This document shows positions 50,626 to 59,754 of a stretch of 64,000 bases of DNA, one piece after another (position 1 is the first letter of the stretch; the number at the start of each line of letters is the position of its first letter). The stretch covers positions 1 to 64,000 of the forward strand of contig NZ_JAGXCY010000009.1 in assembly GCF_018310695.1 (NCBI RefSeq). Direction: 5' to 3'. Made by a program: the position numbers and the translations under genes. This stretch comes from Paenibacillus sp. Marseille-Q4541 (lineage in GTDB: Bacteria; Bacillota; Bacilli; Paenibacillales; Paenibacillaceae). A model generated the notes under the pieces. It saw only the letters and a list, made by a program, of their open reading frames with translations. It was not told the origin of the DNA and ran no database searches.

Positions 50626-51612
50626 TTACAATTTTCTGGAACTAACTGACTCTAACTCCAATTCTTTTTGAAGTGCTTTAGATAGCTCTTTTTTCGTCTG
50701 TTCATCCACGACATAATACCAAATATCTCCCCCGAACATGCCTCCTTCTCCTTTAATCTCGATCTGCTCGATCTGGTTTGATGCCTTGCTGTAGGACCGC
50801 TGCATTGTAATGATTTGATCTAGCGTTAGGTTCGTTTCTATATTTTTCTCTAGAGCGTTCAGTATGGCAGTTGTATTGCCAAGGGAGCGCAAACTGGCTC
50901 CTTCCTTAATGACCTGTTCAATAACCTCACGCTGCCGCTGCTGTCTGCCAAAATCTCCACGTGGATCTTCTTTGCGCATCCGTGCATATTGTAATGCTGT
51001 TTTTCCATCTACATGTTGTTTCCCTTCGGGGATATATACGTCTTCCAGTGTAAAAGCAAACGGGTTATCTATATCGATTCCACCAACTGCATCTACAATG
51101 TCCCGAAATCCTTCCATGTTCATCTTCACATAATAATGAATGGGAATATCAAGAAACTTCTCCACTGTCTCCACTGCTCCCTCTACCCCCCCATAGGCAT
51201 AGGCAGCGTTTATTTTATTGTATCTTTCCTTCATTGGAATATAGGCTTTTGTATCTCGCGGAATGCTGACCATGGTCGTTTTCTCTGTCTTTGGATTCAC
51301 AGTAAGAACAACCATTGTATCCGAACGTCCCTCATCACCAGGCCTTTCATCTACTCCCATCAGAAGAATCGATACCGGTTCCAATAACTGAACAGAAGCC
51401 AATTTACTAAGGTCTCCTTCGAGTGGTTTATACATCGTCTGGACAGAGTTTGCCACTGTACGATAGATGTTATAGCTGAATATACCGGTCCCAAATACTA
51501 GCAATCCAAGAGATAGCAGAAGCATCCTTTTCCATTTCACTTTTTTTTGGTTTCGGTCTTGTATTTTTTTATTTTGATCGTGATCTTGTTCTTGTTCTTG
51601 TTCTTTTTTCAT
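50626..51612 (-). CDS. LytR-CpsA-Psr (LCP) family cell-wall glycopolymer transferase
   Basis: Protein of about 328 residues. A short Glu/Gln/Lys-rich cytoplasmic tail and one membrane segment (about 32-52) precede the extracellular LCP domain, with LLMGVDERPGDEGRSDTMVV (Asp and Arg for pyrophosphate), STPRDT-like SIPRDTKAYIP, and KINAAYAYGG. LCP enzymes attach teichoic acid or other polymers to peptidoglycan. The ATG at 51612 has GGAGG 9-10 nt upstream; the longer frame to 51768 crosses the preceding terminator. It follows the four-gene envelope operon but is separated from it by that terminator. Confidence 0.87.
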   Translation of the reverse strand: MKKEQEQEQDHDQNKKIQDRNQKKVKWKRMLLLSLGLLVFGTGIFSYNIYRTVANSVQTMYKPLEGDLSKLASVQLLEPVSILLMGVDERPGDEGRSDTMVVLTVNPKTEKTTMVSIPRDTKAYIPMKERYNKINAAYAYGGVEGAVETVEKFLDIPIHYYVKMNMEGFRDIVDAVGGIDIDNPFAFTLEDVYIPEGKQHVDGKTALQYARMRKEDPRGDFGRQQRQREVIEQVIKEGASLRSLGNTTAILNALEKNIETNLTLDQIITMQRSYSKASNQIEQIEIKGEGGMFGGDIWYYVVDEQTKKELSKALQKELELESVSSRKL

Positions 51613-51689
51613 TCCCCTATAGCCTCCTGCGATGATTCTTTCCTCTTGTTCACTATAGGACTGCTTTGTTACACCAGTTTTACAACAAC

Positions 51690-51733
51690 AAAAAAAAGAA
51701 TCCCAATTCTCCAAAAGCAAATCAGGATTCTTT
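51690..51733 (-). terminator. Terminator at the end of the envelope two-component operon
   Basis: On the minus strand AAAGAATCC pairs with GGATTCTTT around a 20-nt loop, then about ten T. The left arm includes the kinase stop codon, so the hairpin overlaps the end of the gene. Confidence 0.8.
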
Positions 51734-53110
51734 CTTAAAAATAAGTGTAAATATAATCTCTTTCCCATTCCAGGTTACATCGTGTTCTATCTGATGTCTT
51801 ACTAGAATCGATTTTACAATCGCAAGTCCTAGGCCCGTCCCTGATACCTGCTTGCTTCTCGCTGCGTCTAGTACATAAAAAGGTTCCCAGATCTGCTCCA
51901 GCATATCGGCATTCTTCATGATGGCCCCGTTACGAATAGAAAACACAATCACATCATCTTTGTCTTCCAGATCAATAGTTACCCTGTTATCCGCTGTATA
52001 TTTAACCGCATTACTAATGAAATTCATAAATACCATTTCGATTTTGGCTTCATCCGCATGTATAAAAAGCGGCTTACTCGAAATGGCCACATTCCACTGC
52101 ATGTCTCTTCGTTTCGTTTCAATCTGGTACGGCTCAAGACATTTTATAAGTACGCCCCTAACATCAAACGTAGTAAAATGAAGTTCATCCCTTTCCATTT
52201 TGGCAAAATGCAGCAGATCTTCAATGACACCGGACACATGATCGGTTTGTCTTAGAATGGTATCCAAATAGGTTCCATCGTCAAATCCATCCTTGATCCC
52301 CATGCAGTAGGCACGAATTAAGGCAAGCGGTGTCTTCAGTTCATGGGTTAGGTCAGCCATCATGATCTTCAGGTTTTCGTTCTTCTGCCTAAGCTCCTCA
52401 TGCGCTTGATTCAATTTGCCGCTCATAATATTAATGCTGTGCGCCAGATCCTCAATTTCATCATGAGTACGAATCCGAACAGTCTTGAAATTCAGTTCCG
52501 CGATATCCTGGGAAACCTCTTTTAAATCCTGTAGCGGGGTCGTAATCTTTCTCGATAACAGCCAAACCAGGGTCACAACAAGTAACAAAGAAAAGCCTAG
52601 CATGTATAGATTAAATTCATTTACGATTGTAGCCGTCTCGCTAAAATGAGCAACCGAGATTCCAACAAGGATCAGTGCTCCATCCTTCACAAAAAAACTC
52701 GAAAAAAAGCTCGATTTCAGCTTCTCCTGATCATATAGTTTATTTACCGTTTCTCCGTCTTGGAGCCTCTCCAGCGTCTCTTCCGTAATCCAGAATTTAT
52801 GGAGTGTTATTTTTTTTCGCGCGAGCTCAGTAAGAATCTGATCATTCAAATTATTAATGTTTTGACCCAGCGGTTCATAGACAATAGTGATGTTATATTT
52901 ATCTTCAAGAGAAGCCAGTACTGCCGTAGCATCTACGTCCAGCGCCTTATCTATCTCCTGAATTTCTCTTACTGCGTGAGCTGTTTTTTCTTTTGTTTTG
53001 TACAAATAATATTTAGGCAAGAAAAACTGTGTTAGTAGGATGGAGATTGCAAAAATAACGATAATGGCAAGAGAAATACTGAAGGTCAGTTTACGGCCCA
53101 GCTTACTCAT
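51722..53110 (-). CDS. Sensor histidine kinase of the envelope operon
   Basis: Protein of about 462 residues. Membrane segments lie near residues 8-30 and 168-186, enclosing an external domain of about 135 residues. HAMP (about 188-240) is followed by HisKA with the phosphorylated His256 in LTHELKTPLALIR, then an ATPase domain with N-box (MNFISNAVKYTADN), and GTGLGLAIVKSIL. Pattern VanS-like. Its ATG lies inside the end of the regulator gene (8-nt overlap). With the upstream glycan enzymes it probably senses a cell-wall condition; the signal is unknown. Confidence 0.87.
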   Translation of the reverse strand: MSKLGRKLTFSISLAIIVIFAISILLTQFFLPKYYLYKTKEKTAHAVREIQEIDKALDVDATAVLASLEDKYNITIVYEPLGQNINNLNDQILTELARKKITLHKFWITEETLERLQDGETVNKLYDQEKLKSSFFSSFFVKDGALILVGISVAHFSETATIVNEFNLYMLGFSLLLVVTLVWLLSRKITTPLQDLKEVSQDIAELNFKTVRIRTHDEIEDLAHSINIMSGKLNQAHEELRQKNENLKIMMADLTHELKTPLALIRAYCMGIKDGFDDGTYLDTILRQTDHVSGVIEDLLHFAKMERDELHFTTFDVRGVLIKCLEPYQIETKRRDMQWNVAISSKPLFIHADEAKIEMVFMNFISNAVKYTADNRVTIDLEDKDDVIVFSIRNGAIMKNADMLEQIWEPFYVLDAARSKQVSGTGLGLAIVKSILVRHQIEHDVTWNGKEIIFTLIFKKES

Positions 53111-53750
53111 GGATCTCCTCCAGACTGTAACCAATCCCCCGGTGTGTCTTAATATAGGATTCTCCTATTTTTTCGCGAAGTCTTCTTACATGCGTATCCA
53201 CCGTTCGCTCTTCCCCGAAATAGTCAAAACCCCACACCAGATCTAGCAATTGTTTACGAGTAAGGATTCGCCCCTTGTTGTTCAGAAAACAGCGTAACAG
53301 TTCATATTCCGTTTTTGTCGCATAGAGATCTTCTTCTTTTTTGTAGATTTTCTTCGCTGTTAAATCGAGCCTAATATCAGCAAAGGTGATACTGTACTCT
53401 AATTTCAACAGTTTTTTGGCTCTGGCAAGAAGCACCTGGGGATAAAAAGGTTTTTTCACATACTCGTCAGCACCGCCTGTCAGAGCCGTAAGTTCATCCT
53501 CATCTTCGCTTTTTGCAGTAAGCATTAATACTTTGATGTCGCTTTTACTCTTCATTTCTTTACACACCAAAAGACCACTCATGCCTGGCATCATCCAGTC
53601 GAGTATAGCCAGATCAACCCGATGTGTATAAAAGAGATCAAGCGCTTCTTCTCCGTCCGCTGCCAGAAATACAGTATAGCCTTCTCGTTCAAAATACACT
53701 TTGAGTATTTTGAGCATATCAGGTTCATCGTCTGCAATCAGTACGTTCAT
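53103..53750 (-). CDS. OmpR-family response regulator of the envelope operon
   Basis: Protein of 215 residues. The receiver domain has IADDEPD, acceptor Asp52 in LAILDWMMPGMSG and the Lys in YVKKPFYPQ. The winged-helix domain ends in the recognition helix region RTVDTHVRRLREKIGE. The ATG overlaps the stop of the MurG-like gene (ATGA), and its own end overlaps the kinase start. Such tight packing suggests the regulator is made in fixed ratio with the glycan enzymes. Confidence 0.88.
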   Translation of the reverse strand: MNVLIADDEPDMLKILKVYFEREGYTVFLAADGEEALDLFYTHRVDLAILDWMMPGMSGLLVCKEMKSKSDIKVLMLTAKSEDEDELTALTGGADEYVKKPFYPQVLLARAKKLLKLEYSITFADIRLDLTAKKIYKKEEDLYATKTEYELLRCFLNNKGRILTRKQLLDLVWGFDYFGEERTVDTHVRRLREKIGESYIKTHRGIGYSLEEIHE

Positions 53751-54865
53751 AGTCCCTCCGGTATGGTCGTTTTCGCGGTTTGCTTAATAAGGGTCACTAG
53801 CTTGTCCGCGGCATGATCGTGATTTACTGTTTTCATCTGATTTATATAGGATTCTCTGTCTCTATAGAGAGCTCTTATCGCCTCAGTCAGTGTCTGCCCA
53901 TTCAGGTCTTCCTCTGGAAGAACTTCTGCATAGCCAGCTTGCTGGAAAGCTTCACTGTTCACGCGCTGCTCTCCTCTGCTTCCATTTGATAAGGGAACAA
54001 GCAGCATCGGTTTGCGCATAGACAACAGTTCAAACAGCGAAGTAGAACCCGCTCTTGATACCACGACATCAGCCATAGCAAGCAAATCCGGCAGTTCATC
54101 CCCAGCATACTCCATTACTTTGTATCCCGTACGCTCCACTCCACTGAATTGTTCTGCCTTTCCTTTACCGCATAAATGTACAACCTGAAAGTCTGTGAGC
54201 AGATCATCAATACAAGTTGCAAGTACCTCATTGAGTATTCTGGCCCCCTGACTTCCGCCCATCATTAGTAGCACAGGTTTATCCCTAGTAAAACCAGTCT
54301 CATGCATACCTCGAAGAAGACTCCCTTCCTTAAGTTCCTCTCTTACGACGCCTCCGATATGAACGACTTTGTAGAGAGGAAGTTCATTACCTGTTTCTTC
54401 ATAGCTTGTACATACTTTGGTAGCAAAGGGGAGCGAAATACGGTTAGCAAGTCCAAAGGTCCGATCCGGCTCACGAATGAGCACGGGAACCCGGTTTAGC
54501 CACCCCCCAATCACAACAGGAACCGAGACGAAGCCACCCGCAGCGAATACTACATTCGCTTTTATTTTCCGGATCAAGAAGTATGATTGTACAATTCCTT
54601 TGAGCACTTTAAATGGGTCCTTGACATTATTCCAGTCCCAATAACGACGGAGTTTACCGGAAGAAATACCGTAATAGTGTACGTCTTCATAGGCAGATAC
54701 CAGTTCTTTTTCCATCCCATGTTTTGATCCGATATAATGAATATTCCAGCCTTCTTCCCTGAATTTCTTGATCAGTACAAGATTGATCATAATATGCCCG
54801 GCAGACCCACCGCCCGTAAATACAATACTCTTTCTACTTATCTCATTTCTCTCTATTGTTTTCAT
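53747..54865 (-). CDS. MurG-like UDP-GlcNAc transferase
   Basis: GT-B protein of about 372 residues related to MurG. VFTGGGSAGHIMINLVLI is the acceptor-side glycine loop, LLMMGGSQGARILNE the donor-side loop, and VVSRAGSTSLFELLSMRKP contains the UDP-GlcNAc binding segment. MurG itself forms lipid II and normally lies in the division/cell-wall cluster. Here the neighbours are a CapE-like dehydratase and a two-component system, so it is more likely a paralogue for another surface glycan. The ATG at 54865 overlaps the previous stop; the longer frame has no site. Confidence 0.83.
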   Translation of the reverse strand: MKTIERNEISRKSIVFTGGGSAGHIMINLVLIKKFREEGWNIHYIGSKHGMEKELVSAYEDVHYYGISSGKLRRYWDWNNVKDPFKVLKGIVQSYFLIRKIKANVVFAAGGFVSVPVVIGGWLNRVPVLIREPDRTFGLANRISLPFATKVCTSYEETGNELPLYKVVHIGGVVREELKEGSLLRGMHETGFTRDKPVLLMMGGSQGARILNEVLATCIDDLLTDFQVVHLCGKGKAEQFSGVERTGYKVMEYAGDELPDLLAMADVVVSRAGSTSLFELLSMRKPMLLVPLSNGSRGEQRVNSEAFQQAGYAEVLPEEDLNGQTLTEAIRALYRDRESYINQMKTVNHDHAADKLVTLIKQTAKTTIPEGL

Positions 54866-55896
54866 CTTTCCCCTTTCCCTCCTGTGGACATACCATGACA
54901 GGAGTCGAAGGTTAGAAAGCCACCCCGATCCAGCATCTGCTGTACTTCTGATTTCGTTATTGGTTTTACACCTGAACGAAGTTCGGATATCGGAGCAAGC
55001 TCCAAATGCTTGTAATGCGAATGAAGTCCCGGGATATGAACAGACGGTAAAATCAAATAATAGTGATCGTTCCATTGCCAAGTACGACAGCTCTCCTCTT
55101 CATTAAAAAGCACTTCGTCCAGCTTCTCTCCCGCCCGTATTCCGGTCTCTTTAATGCCAATACCTACTTTCCCTGAGGATTCAATGAGTACATCCGCAAT
55201 ATCTATTATCCGAACAGCAGGCATGTTCATTACAAAGGTCTCTCCCCCTAGACCACGCTCCGCTGCGATGAGCAATAATGCAACGGCTTCCTGTATGCTA
55301 AGGAAAAACCTTGTCATTCGGAAGTCGGTAACACTCATCTCTTGCCCTTTTTCAATTTGTTTCTTAAATAACGGAACGACACTCCCGTTTGATCCCAGTA
55401 CATTTCCGCTTCGTACACAAATAAACCGCGTCGCCGTTTCTCTTGTATTTGCATGGATAGTAAGCTTTTCCCCGATCGCTTTGGTCATTCCATAAGTGCT
55501 TGAAGGAGAGGAAACTTTGTCCGTGGACACATATATCATCTTTTTCACTTTATTCTGAATCGAAGCCTCAATGACATTTTGCGTACCTGTTACGTTTGTC
55601 TTCAAAGCCTCCAAAGGCTGATGTTCACAGATCGGTACATGCTTCAAAGCAGCCAAATGAAATACATAATCTGCCCCTTCACATACCTGTATTACTTCGT
55701 CTTTCTCCCTTATATCTCCAATTACAAAGCATAATCTATCTTTAAAGTCAGCAAAATGCTGTTCCATCTCTACCTGTCTCATTTCGTTACGGGAGAAAAT
55801 ACGAACTTCCTTGGCACCCAAATTTAGCAGTTGCGAAACGAGCTCAACTCCCCACGAACCTGTACCACCCGTAACTACAAATGTACTATTTTTCAT
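54862..55896 (-). CDS. CapE/PseB-type UDP-N-acetylglucosamine dehydratase
   Basis: NAD(P)-dependent extended short-chain dehydrogenase of about 344 residues. FVVTGGTGSWGVELVSQLL is the Rossmann loop, YVSTDKVSSPSSTYGMTKAIGE supplies Ser/Thr and the Y-x3-K pair (YGMTK), and the family's C-terminal half follows. Inverting enzymes of this kind convert UDP-GlcNAc to a 4-keto-6-deoxy sugar, the first step to capsule or surface-glycan sugars. The ATG at 55896 has GGAGG upstream; the longer frame to 55938 is not supported. First gene of the operon. Confidence 0.85.
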   Translation of the reverse strand: MKNSTFVVTGGTGSWGVELVSQLLNLGAKEVRIFSRNEMRQVEMEQHFADFKDRLCFVIGDIREKDEVIQVCEGADYVFHLAALKHVPICEHQPLEALKTNVTGTQNVIEASIQNKVKKMIYVSTDKVSSPSSTYGMTKAIGEKLTIHANTRETATRFICVRSGNVLGSNGSVVPLFKKQIEKGQEMSVTDFRMTRFFLSIQEAVALLLIAAERGLGGETFVMNMPAVRIIDIADVLIESSGKVGIGIKETGIRAGEKLDEVLFNEEESCRTWQWNDHYYLILPSVHIPGLHSHYKHLELAPISELRSGVKPITKSEVQQMLDRGGFLTFDSCHGMSTGGKGER

Positions 55897-56095
55897 CTTT
55901 TTTCTTCCTCCCTGATGGTGAACGCACCTACCATTCACATTTCTTCTTACTGCCTTTATCTTATGGTACGTTTGTTACACCAGAATGACAGGTAAGGAAG
56001 ACATGAACTGACTCTAGTAAAATTCCAAGGGAAGAGATGTTTTTTAATAATTTGCTAACCACACTAGGGCTGCCAGTTACTATTGATCCACATCC

Positions 56096-56146
56096 AAAAA
56101 AAGAAGCTGCACATGTCTTCAAACAAGACAAGTACAGCTTCTTTTG
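56096..56146 (-). terminator. Terminator after gcvH
   Basis: 19-nt arms (AAGAAGCTG... with complement) pair with two non-Watson-Crick positions, and a run of T follows on the minus strand; 50 nt beyond the gcvH stop. The rest of the 55897-56195 interval holds nothing else I can identify. Confidence 0.85.
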
Positions 56147-56195
56147 TTAGGGTATTTGCTCTTAAAAAAATGACACCAACACAATCAATTACGAA

Positions 56196-56588
56196 TTATT
56201 CCGCTGTGTGTGCACGGTAAGCATCCGCATCCATCAATTTGGCAAGCGCTGCTTTAATATCATCATTTACTTTAATTTCAATCATCCAGCCTTCGCCATA
56301 AGGTGCAGAGTTGACGAGTTCTGGCTCGTCTTGCAGTTGCTCGTTTACACGGACAACCGTACCGCTTACGGGTGCGAACAAATCGGATACCGTTTTAACG
56401 GATTCAATAGTACCAATGCTGTCCTCACTGCTTACTTCCGTCCCTGATTCAGGCAATTCCACAAACACAATATCCCCCAGCTGATGCTGAGCAAACTCCG
56501 TAATTCCGATCCGAACTAGATCTCCCTCTAGTGTTTGAACCCATTCATGCTCTTCACTATACAATAAACCATTAACGACTTCGCTCAT
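56196..56588 (-). CDS. gcvH: Glycine cleavage system H protein
   Basis: Lipoyl carrier of 130 residues that shuttles the aminomethyl group of glycine between the P, T and L proteins. YSEEHEWVQTLEGDLVRIGI is the family start. The lipoylated lysine is Lys65 in IESVKTVSD. The C-terminal GEGWMIEIKVND completes the barrel. The ATG at 56588 follows GAGG by 11 nt, and the longer frame to 56678 is not like the family. It is transcribed away from gcvT and lacks the riboswitch, so it may be regulated separately, perhaps because H protein also serves lipoate metabolism. Confidence 0.93.
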   Translation of the reverse strand: MSEVVNGLLYSEEHEWVQTLEGDLVRIGITEFAQHQLGDIVFVELPESGTEVSSEDSIGTIESVKTVSDLFAPVSGTVVRVNEQLQDEPELVNSAPYGEGWMIEIKVNDDIKAALAKLMDADAYRAHTAE

Positions 56589-56731
56589 CTTATTGTCAGC
56601 CTCGCTTCTTTTAAAAATAGGATTGTGTCTTTTCCGTATGAACCTTGCCCTTTTTCCTCCCATAGCGTAAAGCATCACGAATCAATGTGTCAAGAATGCT
56701 TACAAAAATAATCTTATATCTTACATAGTCC

Positions 56732-56761
56732 TTGACATGAAGAGAGGGCACACGCTTTAAT
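56732..56761 (+). promoter_or_regulatory. Sigma-A promoter of the glycine riboswitch operon
   Basis: TTGACA at 56732-56737, 18-nt spacer, TTTAAT at 56756-56761. It lies about 35 nt upstream of the first aptamer and on the strand of gcvT. Confidence 0.7.
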
Positions 56762-56796
56762 GGAGTTAGAAAACTTTGTTATTTACATGCGGTTGA

Positions 56797-57112
56797 AAGT
56801 AAAGGGAGAGATTACCCACCGGACGTATTGGCTTTATCGCTGCCTACCGGAATTCCTTTCTGGTCTGTCAGAACGTATTCATGCTAAACGAAACGAATTG
56901 GTAACGCCGAAGGAGTAAACCTCTCGATAAGCGAAAGGTGAATCTCTCAGGCAAAAGGACCTTTACCGGACGCAACTCTGGAGAGCATCCATAACAGGCG
57001 CATACGAATATTTATCACATACATGAAGCCCTTGTTAATAAGGATCACCCAAGGGGAAACCCGCTTTCTACCAAGGCGGGGTAACTCTCAGGTACAAAGG
57101 ACAGAGCCTAAG
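56797..57112 (+). ncRNA. Tandem glycine riboswitch (gcvT element)
   Basis: Two aptamers are visible. The first starts near AAGGGAGAG (56802) and has GCCGAAGGAGTAAA (56926 region), ATCTCTCAGGCAAAAGGAC and ACGCAACTCTGGAGAG. The second has AAGGGGAAACCCGC, then AACTCTCAGGTACAAAGGAC and AGAGCC at its end. The order and conserved blocks match the B. subtilis gcvT leader, where glycine binding turns the operon on. Confidence 0.93.
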
Positions 57113-57155
57113 AAGAACACATGCATTTTATCATGCGTGTCTTTTTCTTTGGCCT
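57113..57155 (+). terminator. Expression platform after the glycine riboswitch
   Basis: AACACATGCAT and ATGCGTGT pair with a small bulge around TTTATC, followed by CTTTTTCTTT. It lies right behind the second aptamer, so glycine binding probably prevents it from forming. Confidence 0.75.
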
Positions 57156-57268
57156 GTCCTTTTTCTATTGAAATTTTTAGCTGTCTTTTTCCTAAACCCT
57201 TTCCCTTTTTCGACTACACCCTTTTATTCCAACAATCCGGCCTTTTTAGGCCTTCTCGAGGTGAAACC

Positions 57269-58402
57269 ATGTCTGATCTGTTAAGAACACCGCTTTTCCC
57301 TCTTTATGCACAGTATGAAGGCGCAAGATGTATTGATTTTGGTGGCTGGGAGCTGCCTGTATCCTTCAGTGGAATCCAGAAAGAACATGAAGCGGTACGG
57401 AATCGTGTCGGCTTATTTGATGTATCTCATATGGGAGAATTTCGTGTAGAAGGAACGAATGCTGCTTCCTTTTTACAAAGTATGCTTACAAATGATATCT
57501 CCGCTCTTGTTATAGGTCAGGCACAGTACACACTCATGTGTTACCCAACTGGCGGCGTGGTTGACGATCTACTCGTATACAAACGCGGTGAACAACAATA
57601 CATGCTCGTTGTAAATGCATCAAATATTGATAAAGACTGGGAATGGCTTCAAGAGCATATGCCTGATGGTGTTCATATGGTAAATGAATCGAACCAAACT
57701 GCACTACTAGCACTTCAAGGTCCAAACGCTGCTGATGTGATAGCAAAAGTGACGAAGGAACAAGTAGCTGAGCTGGGTGCCTTCCGTTTTATCGATGGAG
57801 CTGAAGTATGCGGTATAAATGCGATTGTATCCCGCACAGGTTATACCGGAGAAGACGGATTTGAAATTTATGTTCCTGCTGATGGAGCGGTTCAGGTATG
57901 GAAAGGTCTTATGGAAGCTGGAGAAGCTTTTGAGATTTTGCCAATTGGACTTGGTGCACGGGATACGCTTCGCTTTGAAGCTCGTCTGCCACTGTATGGT
58001 CAAGAACTCTCTCCTACCATTTCACCACTCGAAGCGGGCGTAGGCATGTTTGTAAAATGGAATGCCGGCGACTTCATCGGCCGTGCTACACTTGAACAGC
58101 AGAAGACAGAAGGTCTTACCCGCAAACTAGTGGGGCTCGAAATTACGGATCGCGGAATTCCTCGTTCTCACTATCCGGTCTATGCTGAAGGCAAACAGAT
58201 TGGAGAAGTAACGACAGGAACGCAGTCTCCGACACTGAAGCGGAACCTTGGCCTTGCACTGATTGATATTCAGTATACAGAGCCTGGTACCCCAATTGAA
58301 GTTGAAATTCGGGGAAAACTTCTGCAAGCGGAAGTGATCAAAACCCCTTTTTATAAAAGACCGAAACAAACTACAAGCACAACAAAAGGAGCGAATGAAT
58401 GA
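57269..58402 (+). CDS. gcvT: Glycine cleavage system T protein (aminomethyltransferase)
   Basis: Protein of 377 residues that moves the methylene group from the H protein to tetrahydrofolate. Typical segments are FGGWELPVSFSGIQKEHEAV, VGLFDVSHMGEF, MLTNDI, SRTGYTGEDGFEIY, LGARDTLRFEARLPLYGQEL and KRNLGLALI, all in the expected order. The ATG at 57269 has GAGGTG about 5 nt upstream and gives the usual family N-terminus. The upstream ATG at 57023 lies within the riboswitch. First gene of the glycine-induced operon. Confidence 0.94.
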   Translation: MSDLLRTPLFPLYAQYEGARCIDFGGWELPVSFSGIQKEHEAVRNRVGLFDVSHMGEFRVEGTNAASFLQSMLTNDISALVIGQAQYTLMCYPTGGVVDDLLVYKRGEQQYMLVVNASNIDKDWEWLQEHMPDGVHMVNESNQTALLALQGPNAADVIAKVTKEQVAELGAFRFIDGAEVCGINAIVSRTGYTGEDGFEIYVPADGAVQVWKGLMEAGEAFEILPIGLGARDTLRFEARLPLYGQELSPTISPLEAGVGMFVKWNAGDFIGRATLEQQKTEGLTRKLVGLEITDRGIPRSHYPVYAEGKQIGEVTTGTQSPTLKRNLGLALIDIQYTEPGTPIEVEIRGKLLQAEVIKTPFYKRPKQTTSTTKGANE

Positions 58403-59754
58403 TGAAAAACCGTTACCTTCCGATGACTGATCAAGACCAGACGGAAATGCTGGCAGCGGTTGGAGCCGAAACGATCGAGGATCTGTTTCAAGACATTCCG
58501 GAGAAAATTCGCTTTAAAGGAGAACTGCCCGTTTCCTCCAAGCTCGACGAATATGCACTGACACGCCACATGTCCCGTCTTGCTGGACGTAACGCGAATG
58601 CAGATACGCATGCTAGTTTTCTAGGTGCAGGGATTTATGATCATCACGTTCCTTCTGTTATCAATCATATGATTTCTCGTTCTGAATTCTATACGGCTTA
58701 TACCCCTTATCAACCGGAAATCAGCCAAGGAGAATTACAAGCCATTTTTGAATTCCAATCTTATATTTGCGAACTCACAGGTATGGCAGTAGCCAACGCA
58801 AGTATGTATGACGGAGCAACGGCTTTTGCTGAAGCGGGCAATCTCGCTGCCGGTGCAACTCGCCGTAAAAAACTGATTGTGTCCCGTTCTGTACATCCAG
58901 AATCTCGTCAGGTTCTTGCTTCCTATGCTCACGGATTGAATATTGAAGTGGTAGAAATCGGCGTAAGAAACGGAATTACCGATATGGAAGCTCTCGCCGC
59001 AGCAATAGGTGAGGATACAGCTGCTGTAATGATGCAAAGTCCGAACTTTTTCGGTAGTGTCGAAGATATTAAGGCTGCTGCAGATCTGGCCCACGCTAAG
59101 AAAGGACTGCTCATCGTTAGCAGCAACCCGATTTCCCTTGGACTCCTTGAAGCTCCTGGAAATCTAGGTGCTGACATTGTTGTAGGTGATGCTCAGCCAC
59201 TCGGAATTTCTGGTTCTTATGGTGGACCTACCTGCGGATTCTTCGCTGTATCCAAAGATCATATGCGCCGGATGCCAGGACGAATCGTTGGTCAAACGAC
59301 CGATCGCTATGGACGCCGTGGTTTTGTGCTTACATTGCAAGCACGTGAACAACACATCCGCCGTGAAAAGGCGACTTCTAACATTTGCTCTAATCAGGCG
59401 CTACTCGCACTAAGTGCATCTGTGTATATGTCCCTTCTCGGTAAACAAGGAATGCTTGATGTCGCTCAGCTCAACCTGCAAAAGAGTCACTATACGAAAA
59501 ATAAGCTGACTTCCATAAAAGGAGTATCCACTCCATTTACAGCACCAACCTTTAATGAATTTGTCATCAAACTGCCCGAAGGTACAAATATTGACCAGCT
59601 GCAATCCAAGCTCTTGGACGCTGGTTTTATTGGGGGCTACGACCTTGCCCGTGAGTATCCAGAGTTTGAAGGTCATATGCTGATTGCTGTTACAGAGCGC
59701 CGGACCAAAGAAGAGATCGATGAATTTACAGGGGTATTGGAGGGATTGCTGTGA
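58399..59754 (+). CDS. gcvPA: Glycine dehydrogenase, P-protein subunit 1
   Basis: N-terminal half (451 residues) of the split PLP-dependent glycine decarboxylase. [40 protein letters not shown] and the [21 protein letters not shown] segment follow the family. It forms the alpha/beta heterotetramer with GcvPB, which carries the PLP lysine. The start overlaps the gcvT stop (ATGA), so translation is coupled. Confidence 0.94.
   Translation: MMKNRYLPMTDQDQTEMLAAVGAETIEDLFQDIPEKIRFKGELPVSSKLDEYALTRHMSRLAGRNANADTHASFLGAGIYDHHVPSVINHMISRSEFYTAYTPYQPEISQGELQAIFEFQSYICELTGMAVANASMYDGATAFAEAGNLAAGATRRKKLIVSRSVHPESRQVLASYAHGLNIEVVEIGVRNGITDMEALAAAIGEDTAAVMMQSPNFFGSVEDIKAAADLAHAKKGLLIVSSNPISLGLLEAPGNLGADIVVGDAQPLGISGSYGGPTCGFFAVSKDHMRRMPGRIVGQTTDRYGRRGFVLTLQAREQHIRREKATSNICSNQALLALSASVYMSLLGKQGMLDVAQLNLQKSHYTKNKLTSIKGVSTPFTAPTFNEFVIKLPEGTNIDQLQSKLLDAGFIGGYDLAREYPEFEGHMLIAVTERRTKEEIDEFTGVLEGLL

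Noticed and set aside
53747..54865. The essential murG gene
   Set aside because: Motifs allow it, but the neighbours are not the division/cell-wall cluster, so a paralogue is likelier; a genome search for a second murG would decide.
57023..57268. N-terminal extension of gcvT
   Set aside because: The extension is translated riboswitch sequence; the ATG at 57269 has the site and the family N-terminus.
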